Made by a program: the position numbers and the translations under genes. 64,000 bases of DNA from Gigantopelta aegis (lineage: Eukaryota > Mollusca > Gastropoda > Neomphalida > Peltospiridae): positions 37,556,954 through 37,620,953 of the forward strand of contig NC_054712.1 of the NCBI RefSeq assembly GCF_016097555.1, read 5' to 3'. Position 1 is the first letter of the stretch. Every line of letters starts with the position of its first letter. Under the pieces are notes generated by a model that saw nothing but the letters and a program-made list of their open reading frames with translations, searched no databases and was not told the origin of the DNA. Shown here piece after piece: positions 10,877 through 22,689 of this stretch.

Positions 10877-12271
10877 TACTGACGGAAAACACAAACGCAA
10901 GTCCAATTTTGGTAATATAACCTTTTTATCCGTATACCATATGTAGTAACATTTGACATATAGCTACCTCGTTGTACTGTCCAAAGAATCCCTAGTTAAA
11001 ATTGGCCCAAACGTGAGGACGCACAAAGCTGAATGGGTTTTTTACCGATTTGTCAGGAAAGCGTCCATCCGGGCCACTGTCACGTGCTATGAACACTATA
11101 ACAAATCGAAGTTTTGAACAGTACACATCGAGTGCACAACATTTCATTTCAACACGATTGAAAAAAAAATGCAGCGAATGTTACAAGTTGATATGTGTAG
11201 GGCCATTGCTTTAATTATGCATGGGCAATCGCAACGTCGCGTCGCTCAGCAATTTGGGGTACATGCATTAACGATAGCTCGTTTAGTTGGGCGTCACGGA
11301 GACAGGAAGAGTAGCCGACCGTCCCAGGAGCGGACGTCTGCGCGTTACTATGCCGCGTCAAGACAGATGTATACGTCTCGCACACCTCCGTGACGGATTT
11401 CAGACGGCTACGGAGAAAGCGAATCAGGTTGTAGGCACTCATGGTCGTCCAGTGTGTCCACGAACGGTTTGGAATCGGTTGCGGGAGATCAACTTAAGGC
11501 CAAGACGTCCCTACGTTGGTCCGCAACTTACTCCCAGGCGACGTCAACGTCGATTACAATGTTTGCGTGATCATGCACCAAATCGGTTTCACTTAGCCCG
11601 CTGGAGACGTGTGTTATTCACTAACGAATCTCGGTTCTCGCCTTACTGGTCAGATGGCCGACAACGTGTTTTTTTATCCGTCGAGGTGAGCGATATTCAG
11701 ATGCGTGCGTTAAGAAAAACAACAGGGTAATCTTACAACCGTAAAATATTGGGATCAGGTCAGCAGGCCTCACGTCCTTTCACTTATCCATACGCGTAAC
11801 CTTACGTTGCAGTAGGATAATGCGAGGCCGCATGTTGCGACGGTTTGTCTTTAACTTCCTCAACGAAAACCATGTCCAGTGCTCGATTGGCTACCCTACA
11901 GTCCAGATTTGAACCCGATTGCGCATTTGTGGGACGAGCTGGACAGGAGGGCCAGGAAGCACGTCAACGTCCTCACGCAGTTCCTTCTTCATGAGTGGAA
12001 TAACATCCCACAAAGGACCGTAAATAACTTGATTGGGTTAATGGTAAGGAAAATTCGTGCAGCGACTGCAGCCCGGGGTTGGCACGCATGCTAATTATTT
12101 GGATCAGGAAATGGCGTAGAGTATACACATGTCAACGTTTTCCATACAAAACGTGTCATAATTTATTCAGTAATGAAGACAAAACCTAAAACTCCAAACA
12201 AATAATCATCAATAAAACATTTGAAATATTTACCACCAAAAACAAACTTGCGTTTCTTTTTTCCGTCAGTA
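10877..12271 (+). mobile_element. Tc1-like DNA transposon, degenerate
   Basis: A 1.4-kb element. Inverted ends are tactgacggaaaa...aaacgcaagt at the left and acttgcgttt...ttccgtcagta at the right, with TA on both sides. It sits at the edge of TA microsatellite sequence. It carries the decayed transposase annotated separately. Confidence 0.9.
11169..12094 (+). pseudogene. Tc1-like transposase pseudogene
   Basis: Transposase of the surrounding element, spread over at least three frames. The segment from 11169 has the N-terminal HTH (RRVAQQFGVHALTIARLV). A frameshift near 11290-11390 moves to a frame with a second DNA-binding part and the first catalytic region, VLFTNESRFSPYWSDGRQRV. The C-terminal part near 11879 has LPYSPDLNPIAHLWDELDRR. 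In Tc1 proteins these motifs read FTDESRF and NPIEHLWD, so both the first Asp (now Asn) and the catalytic Glu (now Ala) are replaced. The frame breaks and these substitutions make the copy dead. Usual length is about 340 residues, and the decayed span fits that. Confidence 0.85.

Positions 12272-12338
<67 letters not shown>
12272..12338. repeat. (TA)n microsatellite
   Basis: About 30 TA units abutting the right end of the Tc1-like element. Confidence 0.95.
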
Positions 12339-12341
<3 letters not shown>

Positions 12342-12342
12342 G

Positions 12343-12425
12343 TGAAAATGTGTTTTGTTCGACGATACCACTAGAGCACCTTTATTCATTACTCATTGTG
12401 AAATCGATGTCAGACATTTGATAAG

Positions 12426-12430
<5 letters not shown>
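12343..12430 (-). mobile_element. SINE tail B fragment
   Basis: Inverted tail B (gttcgacgataccactagagc) to gtcagacatttgataag. A (GA)n tract replaces the rest. Confidence 0.75.

Positions 12431-12506
<76 letters not shown>
12429..12506. repeat. (GA)n microsatellite
   Basis: About 38 GA units directly after the SINE fragment; GA-rich sequence continues to about 12630. Confidence 0.95.
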
Positions 12507-12508
<2 letters not shown>

Positions 12509-12863
12509 GTTTTGATATATGAGAGCGAAGCGGGAGAGAGCATGAGCGTGTGTGAGAAAGAATGAGGAAGAGACAGAGACAGGACAGAGAGAAAAGAAAA
12601 AGATGAGACAAATAGATAACGAGAGAGAGACTTTAAAATACCAATACTTACATGATAACGAAGTTAAAGGTCGCAGTTATGACGTCATAATTGATTGTTA
12701 CGTATGCTTGTCAACGGACTCTCAGCAACGTACAATACGTGTACGCTTATCAGCGCTGGCTTAGTATCGAACGCTTAGCAACACAGCATGTAACTGCTGT
12801 TTATTGTGACCTTTACTTGCAGAATCTTATATCATTTTTTATTTTTTATTTTTTTTGATAGAA

Positions 12864-13242
12864 AGAAAGAAAGAAATGTTTTATTTAACGACGCACTCAA
12901 CACATTTTATTTACGGTTATATGGCGTCAGACATATGGTTAAGGACCACACAGATTTTGAGAGGAAACCCGCTGTCGCCACTACATGGGCTACTCTTCCG
13001 ATTAGCAGCAAGGGATTTTTTATTTGCGCTTCCCACAGGCAGGATAGCACAAACCATGGCCTTTGTTGAACCAGTTATGGATCACTGGTCGGTGCAAGTG
13101 GTTTACACCTACCCATTGAGCCTTGTGGAGCACTGACTCAGGGTTTGGAGTTGGTATCTGGATTACAAATCCCATGCCTCGACTGGGATCCGAACCCAGT
13201 ACCTACCAGCCTGTAGACCGATGGCCTAACCACGTGTCCAGA
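12864..13242 (-). mobile_element. SINE, tail A with tRNA-like head 2
   Basis: Full-length inverted copy. Tail A is at the left. The body contains the gcaagtggtttacacctaccc extension, and the right end is head 2 (gatggcctaaccac; tgggatccgaaccc as inverted B-box region). The last head bases are altered (acgtgtccagag). Confidence 0.85.
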
Positions 13243-13249
13243 GCTAATG

Positions 13250-13356
13250 CAACCAATATTTGGGAAAGTGCATGCAAAAGATCCCTTGCTGCTAATGGAT
13301 AAGCCGATGATTAATAAATATTTGTTCACTAGTAGTATCGTCAACCAAACAAACTC
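13250..13356 (+). mobile_element. SINE tail B fragment with internal deletion
   Basis: Body piece gtgcatgcaaaagatccc joined directly to tail B (gccgatgattaataaat...cgtcaaccaaacaaac). Confidence 0.7.
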
Positions 13357-13508
13357 TGACTTTTAGGGGAACTGTAAATGTAGAACATAGCCCTATGGTA
13401 TGCATTTTGCCCACAACTGTTAAATTGTGGTGCGACTTCGAAACCAAATGTGAAGGTATATTTGTAACTCGATGAAAATATTTAAATAATTTAAATAATA
13501 CATACAGG

Positions 13509-13654
13509 ATATTTCATGTTTTTTTGTCAAATATGATTTATATCTCATTGAGTGAAGTTTGCAATCACATCTCACTTACACGACGAGTGTGATATGATTG
13601 AAAACTTCACGAGATGAGATATAAATCATATTTGACAAAAGACATGAAATATTC
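13509..13654. repeat. 146-bp fold-back sequence
   Basis: Left arm atttcatg...tcaaatatgatttatatctc is mirrored at the right by gagatataaatcatatttga...catgaaat, with the loop near 13580. Confidence 0.8.
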
Positions 13655-13756
13655 TATTTGTTATATAACTACCTTTAATTTACCTTTGTTTTTCAAATGC
13701 CATCAGCAAAATAGTACCGGTTTTCTTATTGTGAAGAAAAAACTTTCTACAGTGAC

Positions 13757-13802
13757 GATAACACATTTGAGAGTGAAATTTTCACTCTAAAATGTGTTAT
13801 TT
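13757..13802. repeat. short perfect hairpin
   Basis: aacacatttgagagtgaaa facing ttttcactctaaaatgtgtt. Confidence 0.7.
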
Positions 13803-13949
13803 TCACTGAGTGACTGATAGCACTTTTATTTCACTGATATTTTGAGATATTTCACTAAATGTTATATAATAAATGCCATAATTAATCGATAGTCTACCTC
13901 CCACATGTTAACACGAGTATAATCCCTCATCCGATAATACACACACTTT

Positions 13950-14765
13950 AAAGGGACAGACCCTAGTTTCAACCTGTGAAAATTAACACTAAGTTTAGTT
14001 AAAGGGACAGACCCTAGTTTCAGCCTGTGAAAATTAACACGAAGTTTAGTTAAAGGGACAGACCCTAGTTTCAGCCGGTGAAAATTAACACTAAGTTTAG
14101 TTAAAGGGACAGACCCTAGTTTCAACCTGTGAAAATTAACACGAAGTTTAGTTAAAGGGACAGACCCTAGTTTCAACCTGTGAAAATTAACACGAAGTTT
14201 AGTTAAAGGGACAGACCCTAGTTTCAACCTGTGAAAATTAACACGAAGTTTAGTTAAAGGGACAGACCCTAGTTTCAACCTGTGAAAATTAACACGAAGT
14301 TTAGTTAAAGGGACAGACCCTAGTTTCAACCTGTGAAAATTAACACGAAGTTTAGTTAAAGGGACAGACCCTAGTTTCAACCTGTGAAAATTAACACGAA
14401 GTTTAGTTAAAGGGACAGACCCTAGTTTCAACCTGTGAAAATTAACACGAAGTTTAGTTAAAGGGACAGACCCTAGTTTCAACCTGTGAAAATTAACACG
14501 AAGTTTAGTTAAAGGGACAGACCCTAGTTTCAACCTGTGAAAATTAACACGAAGTTTAGTTAAAGGGACAGACCCTAGTTTCAACCTGTGAAAATTAACA
14601 CGAAGTTTAGTTAAAGGGACAGACCCTAGTTTCAACCTGTGAAAATTAACACGAAGTTTAGTTAAAGGGACAGACCCTAGTTTCAACCTGTGAAAATTAA
14701 CACTAAGTTTAGTTAAAGGGACAGACCCTAGTTTCAACCTGTGAAAATTAACACGAAGTTTAGTT
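13950..14765. repeat. 16 x 51-bp tandem array
   Basis: Sixteen head-to-tail units starting every 51 bases (13950, 14001, 14052 ... 14715). Each begins aaagggacagaccctagttt and ends gaagtttagtt. The unit equals the first 51 bases of the MITE family seen intact at 4410. Because 51 is divisible by 3, a 307-codon minus-strand frame with a 17-residue repeat stays open; this is not evidence of a protein. Confidence 0.97.
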
Positions 14766-15055
14766 AATCTACAAACCTGTGACACATTTGGATAAAGTTA
14801 CAATTGTGTGAAACATGAGTCTGTGACTTTGAAATGGTGAAATACCTTCTGAAAATAGACTTAAACTCGAATCCATAAATGTTACTTCTCAGATGCACGT
14901 GCGTTTTTAAAAATATGTGAAATGCATTTTGTGATATTAGAAACACTGGGATGACCAAATCCACTTCGAATGTATGGAAATTGATAATCTAAATAATAAA
15001 ATCTAAGTAAAGTATGATTTTAGTTATCAAAAACGGCTATAATAGTCCCTTTATG
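14766..15055. mobile_element. remainder of the MITE whose left end was amplified
   Basis: Continues with the internal sequence of the 4410-4778 MITE (ctacaaacctgtgacac, cagatgcacgtgcgttttta, gtgatattagaaacac, ataaaatctaagta). It ends near tagtccctttat, so the array plus this segment is one element enlarged from about 0.37 to 1.1 kb. Confidence 0.85.
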
Positions 15056-15593
15056 GCCAGGCGATGTTAACGGACAAACATATGAGAGAGCAGTAACAAT
15101 ATTAACATCTACGACAAGTACGTGTAATATCATTGTATTAATAGTTAGTCTCATATTACGATCCGTTTCAATCCCAACAATCCCTTTGCTGCACAAATCT
15201 GTACGATGCGAGGTAGAACTTCAGTTTCTCATTCTGTTTTCGCTTAGCAATATTCCTTCTGCTCCAGCACAGTACAGTTACATGTCAGTTATTTAGGGGC
15301 CGTTCACAATTATCAATGTTCACGAGCATACGAATCGTACGTTATGTGGAATGGGGTTACTGTTGACGTATGCTTTTAAAGAAACACAATATATATATAT
15401 ATATATACACACACACACGCACGCACACATCTTTGGAAATAAATTAAGCACCAACAAGTTTTGTCCATATTTTAACTTATTCTTCGCAAGTAATTGAGAA
15501 CATTTTGTGGATTCAAAAAGGTTCTGCGTATACAGATGATACTGAAAGAGACAGCAAGTGACACTGTCGTTACATCAATATTTAATGTATTCT

Positions 15594-15608
<15 letters not shown>
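15056..15608. other. no gene recognised
   Basis: Unique sequence with a short TA/CA microsatellite at about 15390-15428. No motif-bearing frame. Confidence 0.5.
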
Positions 15609-15625
<17 letters not shown>

Positions 15626-15637
15626 GGGGGGGGGGGG
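15609..15637. repeat. poly-G tract
   Basis: 29 consecutive G preceded by (GT)n. Confidence 0.95.
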
Positions 15638-15725
15638 TAAAAAAATTCCGGGAAAGATTATAGAAACATAAAGAAAATCTCTTCTTAACCGTTTAAGGAG
15701 TTTTAGACTACTAACTACTCAGTTG

Positions 15726-15790
15726 CCCCCCCCCCCCCCCCCCAAAAAAAAATAATAATAATAATAATAATATTAATAATAATAATAATC
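15726..15790. repeat. poly-C, poly-A and (AAT)n tract
   Basis: A run of C, then A, then about ten AAT units, ending beside cctagctacggccctg, which resembles a hAT-like MITE end. Confidence 0.85.
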
Positions 15791-16304
15791 CTAGCTACGG
15801 CCCTGAATACAGAATATGTAAAAAAAAAATATATATATATCGGTATCTGGTTTAAACCAGTTTCGGCACAGGCAACCACGCCTTTTTCGCTGCAATACAA
15901 TTCCGGTGGTGCTTAATTTATTTTCATTTATTACATTTGATAAAAATATTCTTTACAAAATCAACATTTTTTATGTGCGTTCTTTAGGAGTAGAAGTAAA
16001 GGGTACACAAAAAAATAAAAAAACGAAAAAATATACAAAGCATACTTTTTGTACGCGCTTGAAAATATTGAAAATTATGAACGGTTCCATAGATAAATAT
16101 TACACATTTCAAAAAATAGCATTTCCACATTCTACAGCAGTTTTAGTCTTTCAACCCTATTTTACACATATACTTTTTCAATTAAAAGTATGGCATGAGA
16201 TCTATATAACAAAGGCCATTCTACGTAACAAACCTGTAGAGGGTGGCCTGTACCATTATAAAGCCTTTATATATGTGAGGGTGGAAATATGTGTTATAAC
16301 AGGT
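15791..16304. other. no gene recognised
   Basis: A 147-codon frame at 15906-16349 is lysine- and phenylalanine-rich from AT bias and has no recognisable domain. Confidence 0.5.
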
Positions 16305-16404
16305 GGTTCGTACGGAAGCGTATTAGTGCCACTACACCTTATAACATAACTGTTACTTGCTAACATATATGATGGCACGAATACGCTTCCGTAGGTTCGT
16401 ATAA
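16305..16404. repeat. 100-bp fold-back
   Basis: gttcgtacggaagcgtatta facing aatacgcttccgtaggttcg, with tgcca/tggca inside. Confidence 0.75.
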
Positions 16405-16529
16405 AGCGTGTCGTTTGTAGAAGGCTTGACACCAAATCACGTGAATTTTGTTTTGTTTTGAAACTCATGACACACATTTTATAATGCATTTGCACGAAAC
16501 TCTCAACAGTATATCAAAAAGGTAATGAT

Positions 16530-16765
16530 ACATACTGTATGTGTCTGTATGCTCGCGTGTGAGGCTGTGTGTGCGTGAGTGCGTGCGTTTGAGGATGTCT
16601 ATCCGTGAGTTGAGTGTGTGAGGCTGTGTGTGTGAGAGTGCATTCGTGTGAGGCTGTCTGTGCATGACTGCGAGTATGCGAGGCTTTGCGTGCGCGATTG
16701 CTTCCTTGTGTGTGCGTGCGTGTGTGTGTCTCTGTGTGTGTGCGTGCGTGCGAGTGTTTACGCAC
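16530..16765. repeat. degenerate GT-rich microsatellite
   Basis: GTGTGCGTGAG-like sequence with frequent substitutions. Confidence 0.85.
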
Positions 16766-17052
16766 GTATGTTTGCATTGATTTCATTTTAACTTTGTTTT
16801 GTGCTTATATCTAATTAACATTCAAGGACGCTGGCATGGGCACACACCTCAGATATCTTGGTGGTTTGTCAAGAACAAAGGGTAAATGTGCACTTATTAA
16901 CAATAAGTGAGAGAGAAGTCGAAGTAGCGATTGTACTGATCCCAATAGCAAATAAAATCCATCCCGGTAGGAGCCGATAGCGGGATGCGAACCAAGTACC
17001 AACCAGTCTTTAAGTTCGATGGCTTAATCACACCTCCGTAGCCGGTGCGTTT

Positions 17053-17500
<448 letters not shown>

Positions 17501-17651
17501 GAGTGTGTATATATGTGTGTTATTTTATGTGCTGTATATAATATCATGTGTGTTGTATATGCGTCTATGTATATAGTTTTGTGTTATCACAATATGGTGT
17601 GTGCCTGTGTGTTGTCATGTGTCCTTATCTTTGTCTAGTATCCTACAATTG

Positions 17652-17903
17652 TCAGTTTTTCACAGTTTCGTCTCTATCAATGTAGCTCACTTGAGTTGTG
17701 GACCTGGCTGGAGCATGGCTGGAGAAGTTGGACGGAACGACGGCGTTCTTACACTGCAGGATGTTGATCAGGCCGTGGCGGTATTCCCTGCTGAAGATTA
17801 AGTACAGCACTGGGTTGGAGGTCGTGCTGAGGGCCACAAACAGCTGCTTCAGAACGTTCGATGTGCCGCCCGCAGCTGTAGAGTCGTCGGTGCCCGTTAT
17901 TTC
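17652..17903 (-). CDS. class A GPCR, exon 3 (TM7 and C-terminal tail)
   Basis: Last coding exon of a rhodopsin-like receptor, 83 residues plus a TGA stop at 17654-17652. The acceptor is ttttccag just above 17903, and the exon enters in phase 0, as the donor at 19295 requires. It encodes extracellular loop 3, TM7 with a canonical NPxxY motif (SNPVLYLIF, about residue 285 of the assembled protein) and the start of helix 8 (SREYRHGL). A short cytoplasmic tail follows, with a Cys (palmitoylation candidate) and Ser/Thr residues. Sequence quality and codon use contrast with the surrounding microsatellites. The peptide-receptor subclass cannot be named from this alone. Confidence 0.93.
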   Translation of the reverse strand, partial: EITGTDDSTAAGGTSNVLKQLFVALSTTSNPVLYLIFSREYRHGLINILQCKNAVVPSNFSSHAPARSTTQVSYIDRDETVKN

Positions 17904-18095
17904 CTGGAAAACAGCAACGGTTACAGTAAGCCTAATGCGAGTGGGTATATATACTATAATACTATCAAATTATCTGACTGATATTCTGTGTAATTTGTTT
18001 ATTTATTTTTATTTATGCCTGACAAATGAAAAACAACATCAGTTACATTAATGCGGGTGGATATACTACAATACCATTAATTCATCTGACATAAT

Positions 18096-18195
18096 CTGTG
18101 TATGTTTGGGGGGTGGGGGTGGGGGGTTTATGTATGGGGTTTGGGGGGTGGGGGGTGGGGGTTGTGTTTTTATTTTTGTTGTTGTTGTGTTTTTT
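18096..18195. repeat. G/T-rich low-complexity tract in GPCR intron 2
   Basis: GGGGTGGGGGT and TTGTTGTTGTG clusters on the plus strand. Confidence 0.8.
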
Positions 18196-18384
18196 GTGGT
18201 ACTTATGCATATTATTGTACCCAACCATTTAGTTATAATATATTCACTATGTTATGCAAATGTCAGTTTATTCCGTAGACAGTGCAAACAAGTTAACTTC
18301 TGTTCACACCAGGTAGACAAGCATACAGGAGGGCAGAAAGCAGACAGGATGAAGCCGCCAAAGACAGACATATAAGCAGGTACT

Positions 18385-18565
18385 TAGTTATATGCACTTT
18401 CCTACAGACAGGATAGTACATACTACGTACCTCTCCCTTTGATATACCAGTAGTGGGGCACCTGCTAGGGTAGGGGAAAACATAAGCTCCGCCGAAGAGG
18501 TTCGATCCTACGACCTTACCACCTCGGGCGAGCAATCTACCGTCTGAGTTAAATCCCGCCCCCTT
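18385..18565 (-). mobile_element. SINE with head 3, tail lost
   Basis: Body from tatatgcactttcctacagac. The minus-strand head has A-box remnant taactcagacggtagattgc and ggatcgaacc as B-box region. Located in GPCR intron 2. Confidence 0.8.
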
Positions 18566-18604
18566 GGTTTGTTAGTGTTAACTATGAAGTCCGATCATGT
18601 ACGT

Positions 18605-18804
18605 GGGGTGTGTGTGTGTGTGTGTGTGTGCGTGTGTGTCTGTGTGAGTCTGTGTGTGTGTCTGTGTGAGTCTGTGTCTGTGTGTGTGTGCGTGTGTGTG
18701 TGCGTGCGTGCGTGCGTGTGTGTATGTCTGTGTGTGTGTCTGTGCGTGCGTGTCTGTGTCTGTGTCCGTGTCTGTGCCCGTGTCTGTATGTCTGTGTCCG
18801 TGTC

Positions 18805-18848
<44 letters not shown>

Positions 18849-19278
18849 TGTGTGTGTGTCTGTGTATGTGTGTGTATGTATGTGTGTGTGTGTCTGTGTG
18901 TGTGTCTGTGCGTGCGTGTCTGTTTCTGTGTGTGTATATGCGTGTGTGTATGTGCGTGCGTGTCTGTGTCTGTGTCCGTGTCTGTGTGTCTGTGTCTGTG
19001 TCCGTGTCTGTGTATGTGTGTGTGTGTCTGTGCCTGTGTCTGTGTGTGTATGTGTGTGTGTGTGTGTGTCTGTGTGTGTGTCTGTGTGTGTGTGTCTGTG
19101 CGTGCGTGTCTGTGTATGTGTGTGTATGTGTGTGTGTGTGTCTGTGTGTGTGTCTGTGCGTGCGTGTCTGTGTGTGTCTGTGTCTGTGTCCGTGTCCGTG
19201 TCTGTGTCTGTGTGCGTTTCTGTGTGCGTGCGTGCGTGTGTGTGTGTGTGCGTGCGTGTGTATGTGAATGTGTGTTTC
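18605..19278. repeat. 670-bp GT/GTCT compound microsatellite in GPCR intron 2
   Basis: Almost pure alternating TG with TCTG, CGTG and CCGTG variants organised in higher-order blocks (gtgcgtgcgtgtctgtg recurs). It fills nearly half of the intron and ends 17 bases from the exon 2 donor. All long frames through it are Thr-His or Val-Cys artefacts. Confidence 0.97.
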
Positions 19279-19294
19279 GAAACACTTGACTTAC

Positions 19295-19812
19295 CTCCAT
19301 AGTGAATAGTACAAAGAAGGGCAGCCACAACAGCGCGAACACCGCCGTGACCGTTATGAGCATGCGCAGCACATTGACGGTCGCCTTGGAGACGACGGAC
19401 GTGACGCTCTGACCCATGCTCGACTCTCGCGTGACCTTCTTCAGAAACGCCACGACTCTGACGTAGTTGATGATGATGAGTGCCAGTGGCAGGAAGTAGC
19501 ACAACGCCACCACGCACGAGGCGTAGATCAGTTCAAAGTTCTCCTCGATCCCGTGCGAGCCGCACGCGACCTCCGTCTCGTTGTCGTCTGCGTCGAACTT
19601 GTGGTACGTGCTGTACTCGTAGATCTGGGGTCCGGTCATCGCCATGCTTATCATCCACACCAGCCCCACCAGCAAGACGGCCTGCATCTGTGTGAGGATC
19701 TTCTGATACACGATGGCCACGTGGCGGTCGAACGACATCACCACCATCGTCGTTATCGAGCACGTGATGGTCAAGAGAGGGCCAGACATGATGATCTTGC
19801 AGCCAATGTTAC
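19295..19812 (-). CDS. class A GPCR, exon 2 (TM3 to TM6)
   Basis: Central exon of the receptor, 518 bases. The acceptor ctccacag ends at 19813 and the first two bases complete a Gly codon begun in exon 1. The donor is ATGGAG then gtaagt at 19294. Landmarks: Cys87 (C3.25) near the start of TM3; D-R-H at 111-113 in place of the usual D-R-Y, exactly 24 residues after C3.25; a TM4 Trp; extracellular loop 2 with an N-E-T glycosylation site and its own Cys; TM5 with Pro; TM6 ending LLWLPFF, with Leu in place of the Cys of CWxP. These fit a peptide-type rhodopsin-like receptor coupling to G proteins at the plasma membrane. Codon use is GC-rich relative to the surroundings. Confidence 0.95.
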
Positions 19813-20660
19813 CTGTGGAGGGGTGAAATGAGACATGACTTTTATGAAAGATTACTATCCTAGATATGATGATTTTGCAGACAATGTTACCTGTGGAGGG
19901 GGAAATGAGACATTACTTTTATGAAAGATTACTATCCTAGATATGATGATTTTGCAGACAATGTTACCTGTGGAGGGGGAAAATGAGACATTACTTTTAT
20001 TGAAGGGTTTGGTCTAGCCATGATGATCTTGTAGCCTATGTTATCTGTAGTGGGAGAAAATGAGACATTACTTTTATTGAAGGGTTTGGTCTAGCCATGA
20101 TGATCTTGTAGCCTATGTTATCTGTAGAGGGAGAACATGAGACTACTTTTGGTCTAGTCATGACGATCTTGTAGCCTATGTTATCTGTGGAGGGAGAAAA
20201 TGAGACATTACTTTTATTGAAGGGTTTGGTCTAGACATGACGATCTTGCAGTCTATGTTACCTGTGGAGGGAGAAAATGAGACATTACTATTATGAAAGA
20301 TTACTATCCTAGATACGATGATCGTGCAGCCTATGTTACCTGTGGAGGACGAACATGAGATTACTTTTATTGAAGGGTTTGGTCTAGACATGACGATCTT
20401 GTAGCCTATGTTACCTGTGGAGGGAGAAAATGAGACATTACTATTATGAAAGATTACTATCCTAGATACGATGATCGTGCAGCCTATGTTACCTGTGGAG
20501 GACGAACATGAGACATTACTTTTATTGAAGGGTTTGGTCTAGTCATGACGATCTTGCAGCCTATGTTACCTGTGGAGGGAGAAAAGGTGAAACAATATTG
20601 TTTTTACGAAAGAGATTCTTCTAGATATGGTCATCTTACAGGTAATGTTGCCTGTGGATG
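19813..20660. repeat. tandem array of exon 2 starts and acceptors in GPCR intron 1
   Basis: Directly upstream (on the gene strand) of the true exon 2 acceptor, a 70-85-bp unit is repeated about eleven more times. On the plus strand each unit carries a version of cttgcagcctatgttacctg tggagg. Boundaries like the real one fall near 19890, 19966, 20042, 20120, 20181, 20260, 20338, 20410, 20489, 20568 and 20651. On the minus strand each carries a decoy acceptor (ctccacag or close) followed by codons resembling the real exon start. Some units have lost the exact acceptor (tgttatctgtag). Confidence 0.93.
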
Positions 20661-20862
20661 GGAGAAATAGAACATTATTTTTAGAAAAGAGATTGTGTTC
20701 TAGTTCTTTCCATCAGGGAACGTCATTCTCGTACTATGATGTTTACTACAAGTTATTTATTTCTGAGCCGATTGTTCCCTAAATTACACATAAAAATAGT
20801 GTGTGGGGTCTTTTATGAGGATAGGCATTTGTTATTAGTACTGCTACTGTTGTGTTTTGCTC
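20661..20862. other. GPCR intron 1, unique segment
   Basis: No feature recognised. Confidence 0.5.
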
Positions 20863-21140
<278 letters not shown>

Positions 21141-21272
21141 AACGTCATTAACAATTGGAACAGGCGAAGTTGATGATGCAAGGGTCTTCAGTTAGATTAT
21201 AGCCAGGTTTTTTTTTCAAGAAATACCAAATATACAGTTAGTTCCGTAGTAAAACGATTCAGTTTACAATGG

Positions 21273-21415
21273 ACATAACCATATTGAGATTTTAGATTTG
21301 CGGGTGTTATTGTCTATTTGATGTTTCGTTGTTAACCTCAGGTTAACGCCTTCTGTCAAAAATAACATTTGCGGGATCAAATACACCCGCAAATCTAAAA
21401 ACTCCATATGGTTAT
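21273..21415. repeat. 143-bp fold-back
   Basis: ataaccatattgagattttagatttgcggg is mirrored by cccgcaaatctaaaaactccatatggttat, and gttaacctcaggttaac forms a small inner palindrome. In GPCR intron 1. Confidence 0.8.
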
Positions 21416-22120
21416 CTCCTAATTAGTAAATCAATTTGCTGTAGTGGTGTTAAAGAAAACAAACTATTTTTACATGCAAACGGTACTGTTGCGATCTGGA
21501 ACTTTACACACTTCCAAGAGTTCGATTTATTTGTACAGAATATTCTTAATTAAGACAAGAGTATTGAAGATAATGCGTAAAAATAAAGAAGCCTGAATTA
21601 CACAGCAATGCCGCTGACATGTTTGACATTTATTTCAATAATGACATTTTATTCGGTTTTATTTTTAGTCACAGACCGACAGACTAACGGACAGATGATT
21701 GACAGATATGTGGTTATTGTTTTTAACGTTCGTTCGCGAGTTTTTCTCTCCGTCTGAAATAATAACCGACAACTGAATATTTCAGCATTAGTCAATACGC
21801 AATAGGGGTTGGGATTACAACAGGAGTTGTAACAATGTACCAGGTTATTATTCTGGTAGTAGATAACATTAAAAATTTAAGCGAATACAGGTTATTATTA
21901 ATACAAAGTCGGCTTATTACTAGAAGTGGTCTTTTATACAGGGCATTAATATAATTAGGTTGCATCGGCAAAATCTGTGTGCAACGTGTGGGGCTGGGGT
22001 GGGGTGGTGGGGTTGTGTGTTTTTTTGAGGGGGTGTCCTCCAGAGGTCTAGAGATTAAGAGAAAGGAAACCCGCTACCATCACACGGGATACGCCTACCG
22101 GAAAAGCATCAAGGGATTAG
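21416..22120. other. GPCR intron 1, no feature recognised
   Basis: Mostly unique AT-rich sequence. A short SINE tail B trace is visible at about 21425-21465 (tagtggtgttaaagaaaac). Confidence 0.45.
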
Positions 22121-22123
22121 TTA

Positions 22124-22222
22124 TAACATAACATAACATAACATTACATAACATTACATGCCATCGCATCGCATCGCATCGCATCGTATCGCATCGCATA
22201 GCATAACATAGCATAACATAAT
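22124..22222. repeat. (CATAA)n and (CATCG)n pentanucleotide repeat
   Basis: Alternating runs of ACATA and CATCG units. Confidence 0.9.
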
Positions 22223-22447
22223 ATAATTATTATTGCCAAGAGATGGGATAAACAAAAGGTATATGGTGTTAAAGCATATTGTTTTACAATATATTGATAA
22301 TATGTAAGAAATAAAACTGTTAAATAAACATTTATGCCTGTCGCACTGTCAAACAATATTGTTAAGATAACATGTTCTTACATCAAGAGCCAATATAGCA
22401 GTATTTGGCCAGAGCGAATGCTATTTCATTTTCATTGGTCATTATTA

Positions 22448-22680
22448 GGCTATTTCTCGTTCCAGCCAGTGCACCACGACTGGTATATCAAAGGCCGTGG
22501 TATGTGCTACCCTGTTTATGGATGGTGTATATAAAAGCTGCCTTGCTAGATGTAGCGGGTTTCCTCTCTAAGTCTTAGACTAAGACTATATGTCAAAATT
22601 ACCAAATGTTTGACATCCAATAGCCGATGATTAATAAATCAATGTGCTCTAGTGGTGTCATTAAAGAAAACAAACTCTAT
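22448..22680 (+). mobile_element. SINE body plus tail B, headless
   Basis: Starts tatttctcgttccagccagt and ends ggtgtcattaaagaaaacaa. Head 1 is missing. Confidence 0.85.
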
Positions 22681-22689
22681 TTTGCACAT

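Noticed and set aside
13862..14785. 307-codon minus-strand frame with a 17-residue repeat, looking like a repeat protein
   Set aside because: It is the translation of the 51-bp MITE-derived tandem array; the unit length divisible by three keeps any frame open. No signal peptide, splice or start context.
18578..19294. Long Thr-His tail fused to the GPCR frame and other long frames on both strands
   Set aside because: It is the GT-rich microsatellite of intron 2 read past a clear gtaagt donor at 19294; exon 3 gives a proper TM7 in phase.
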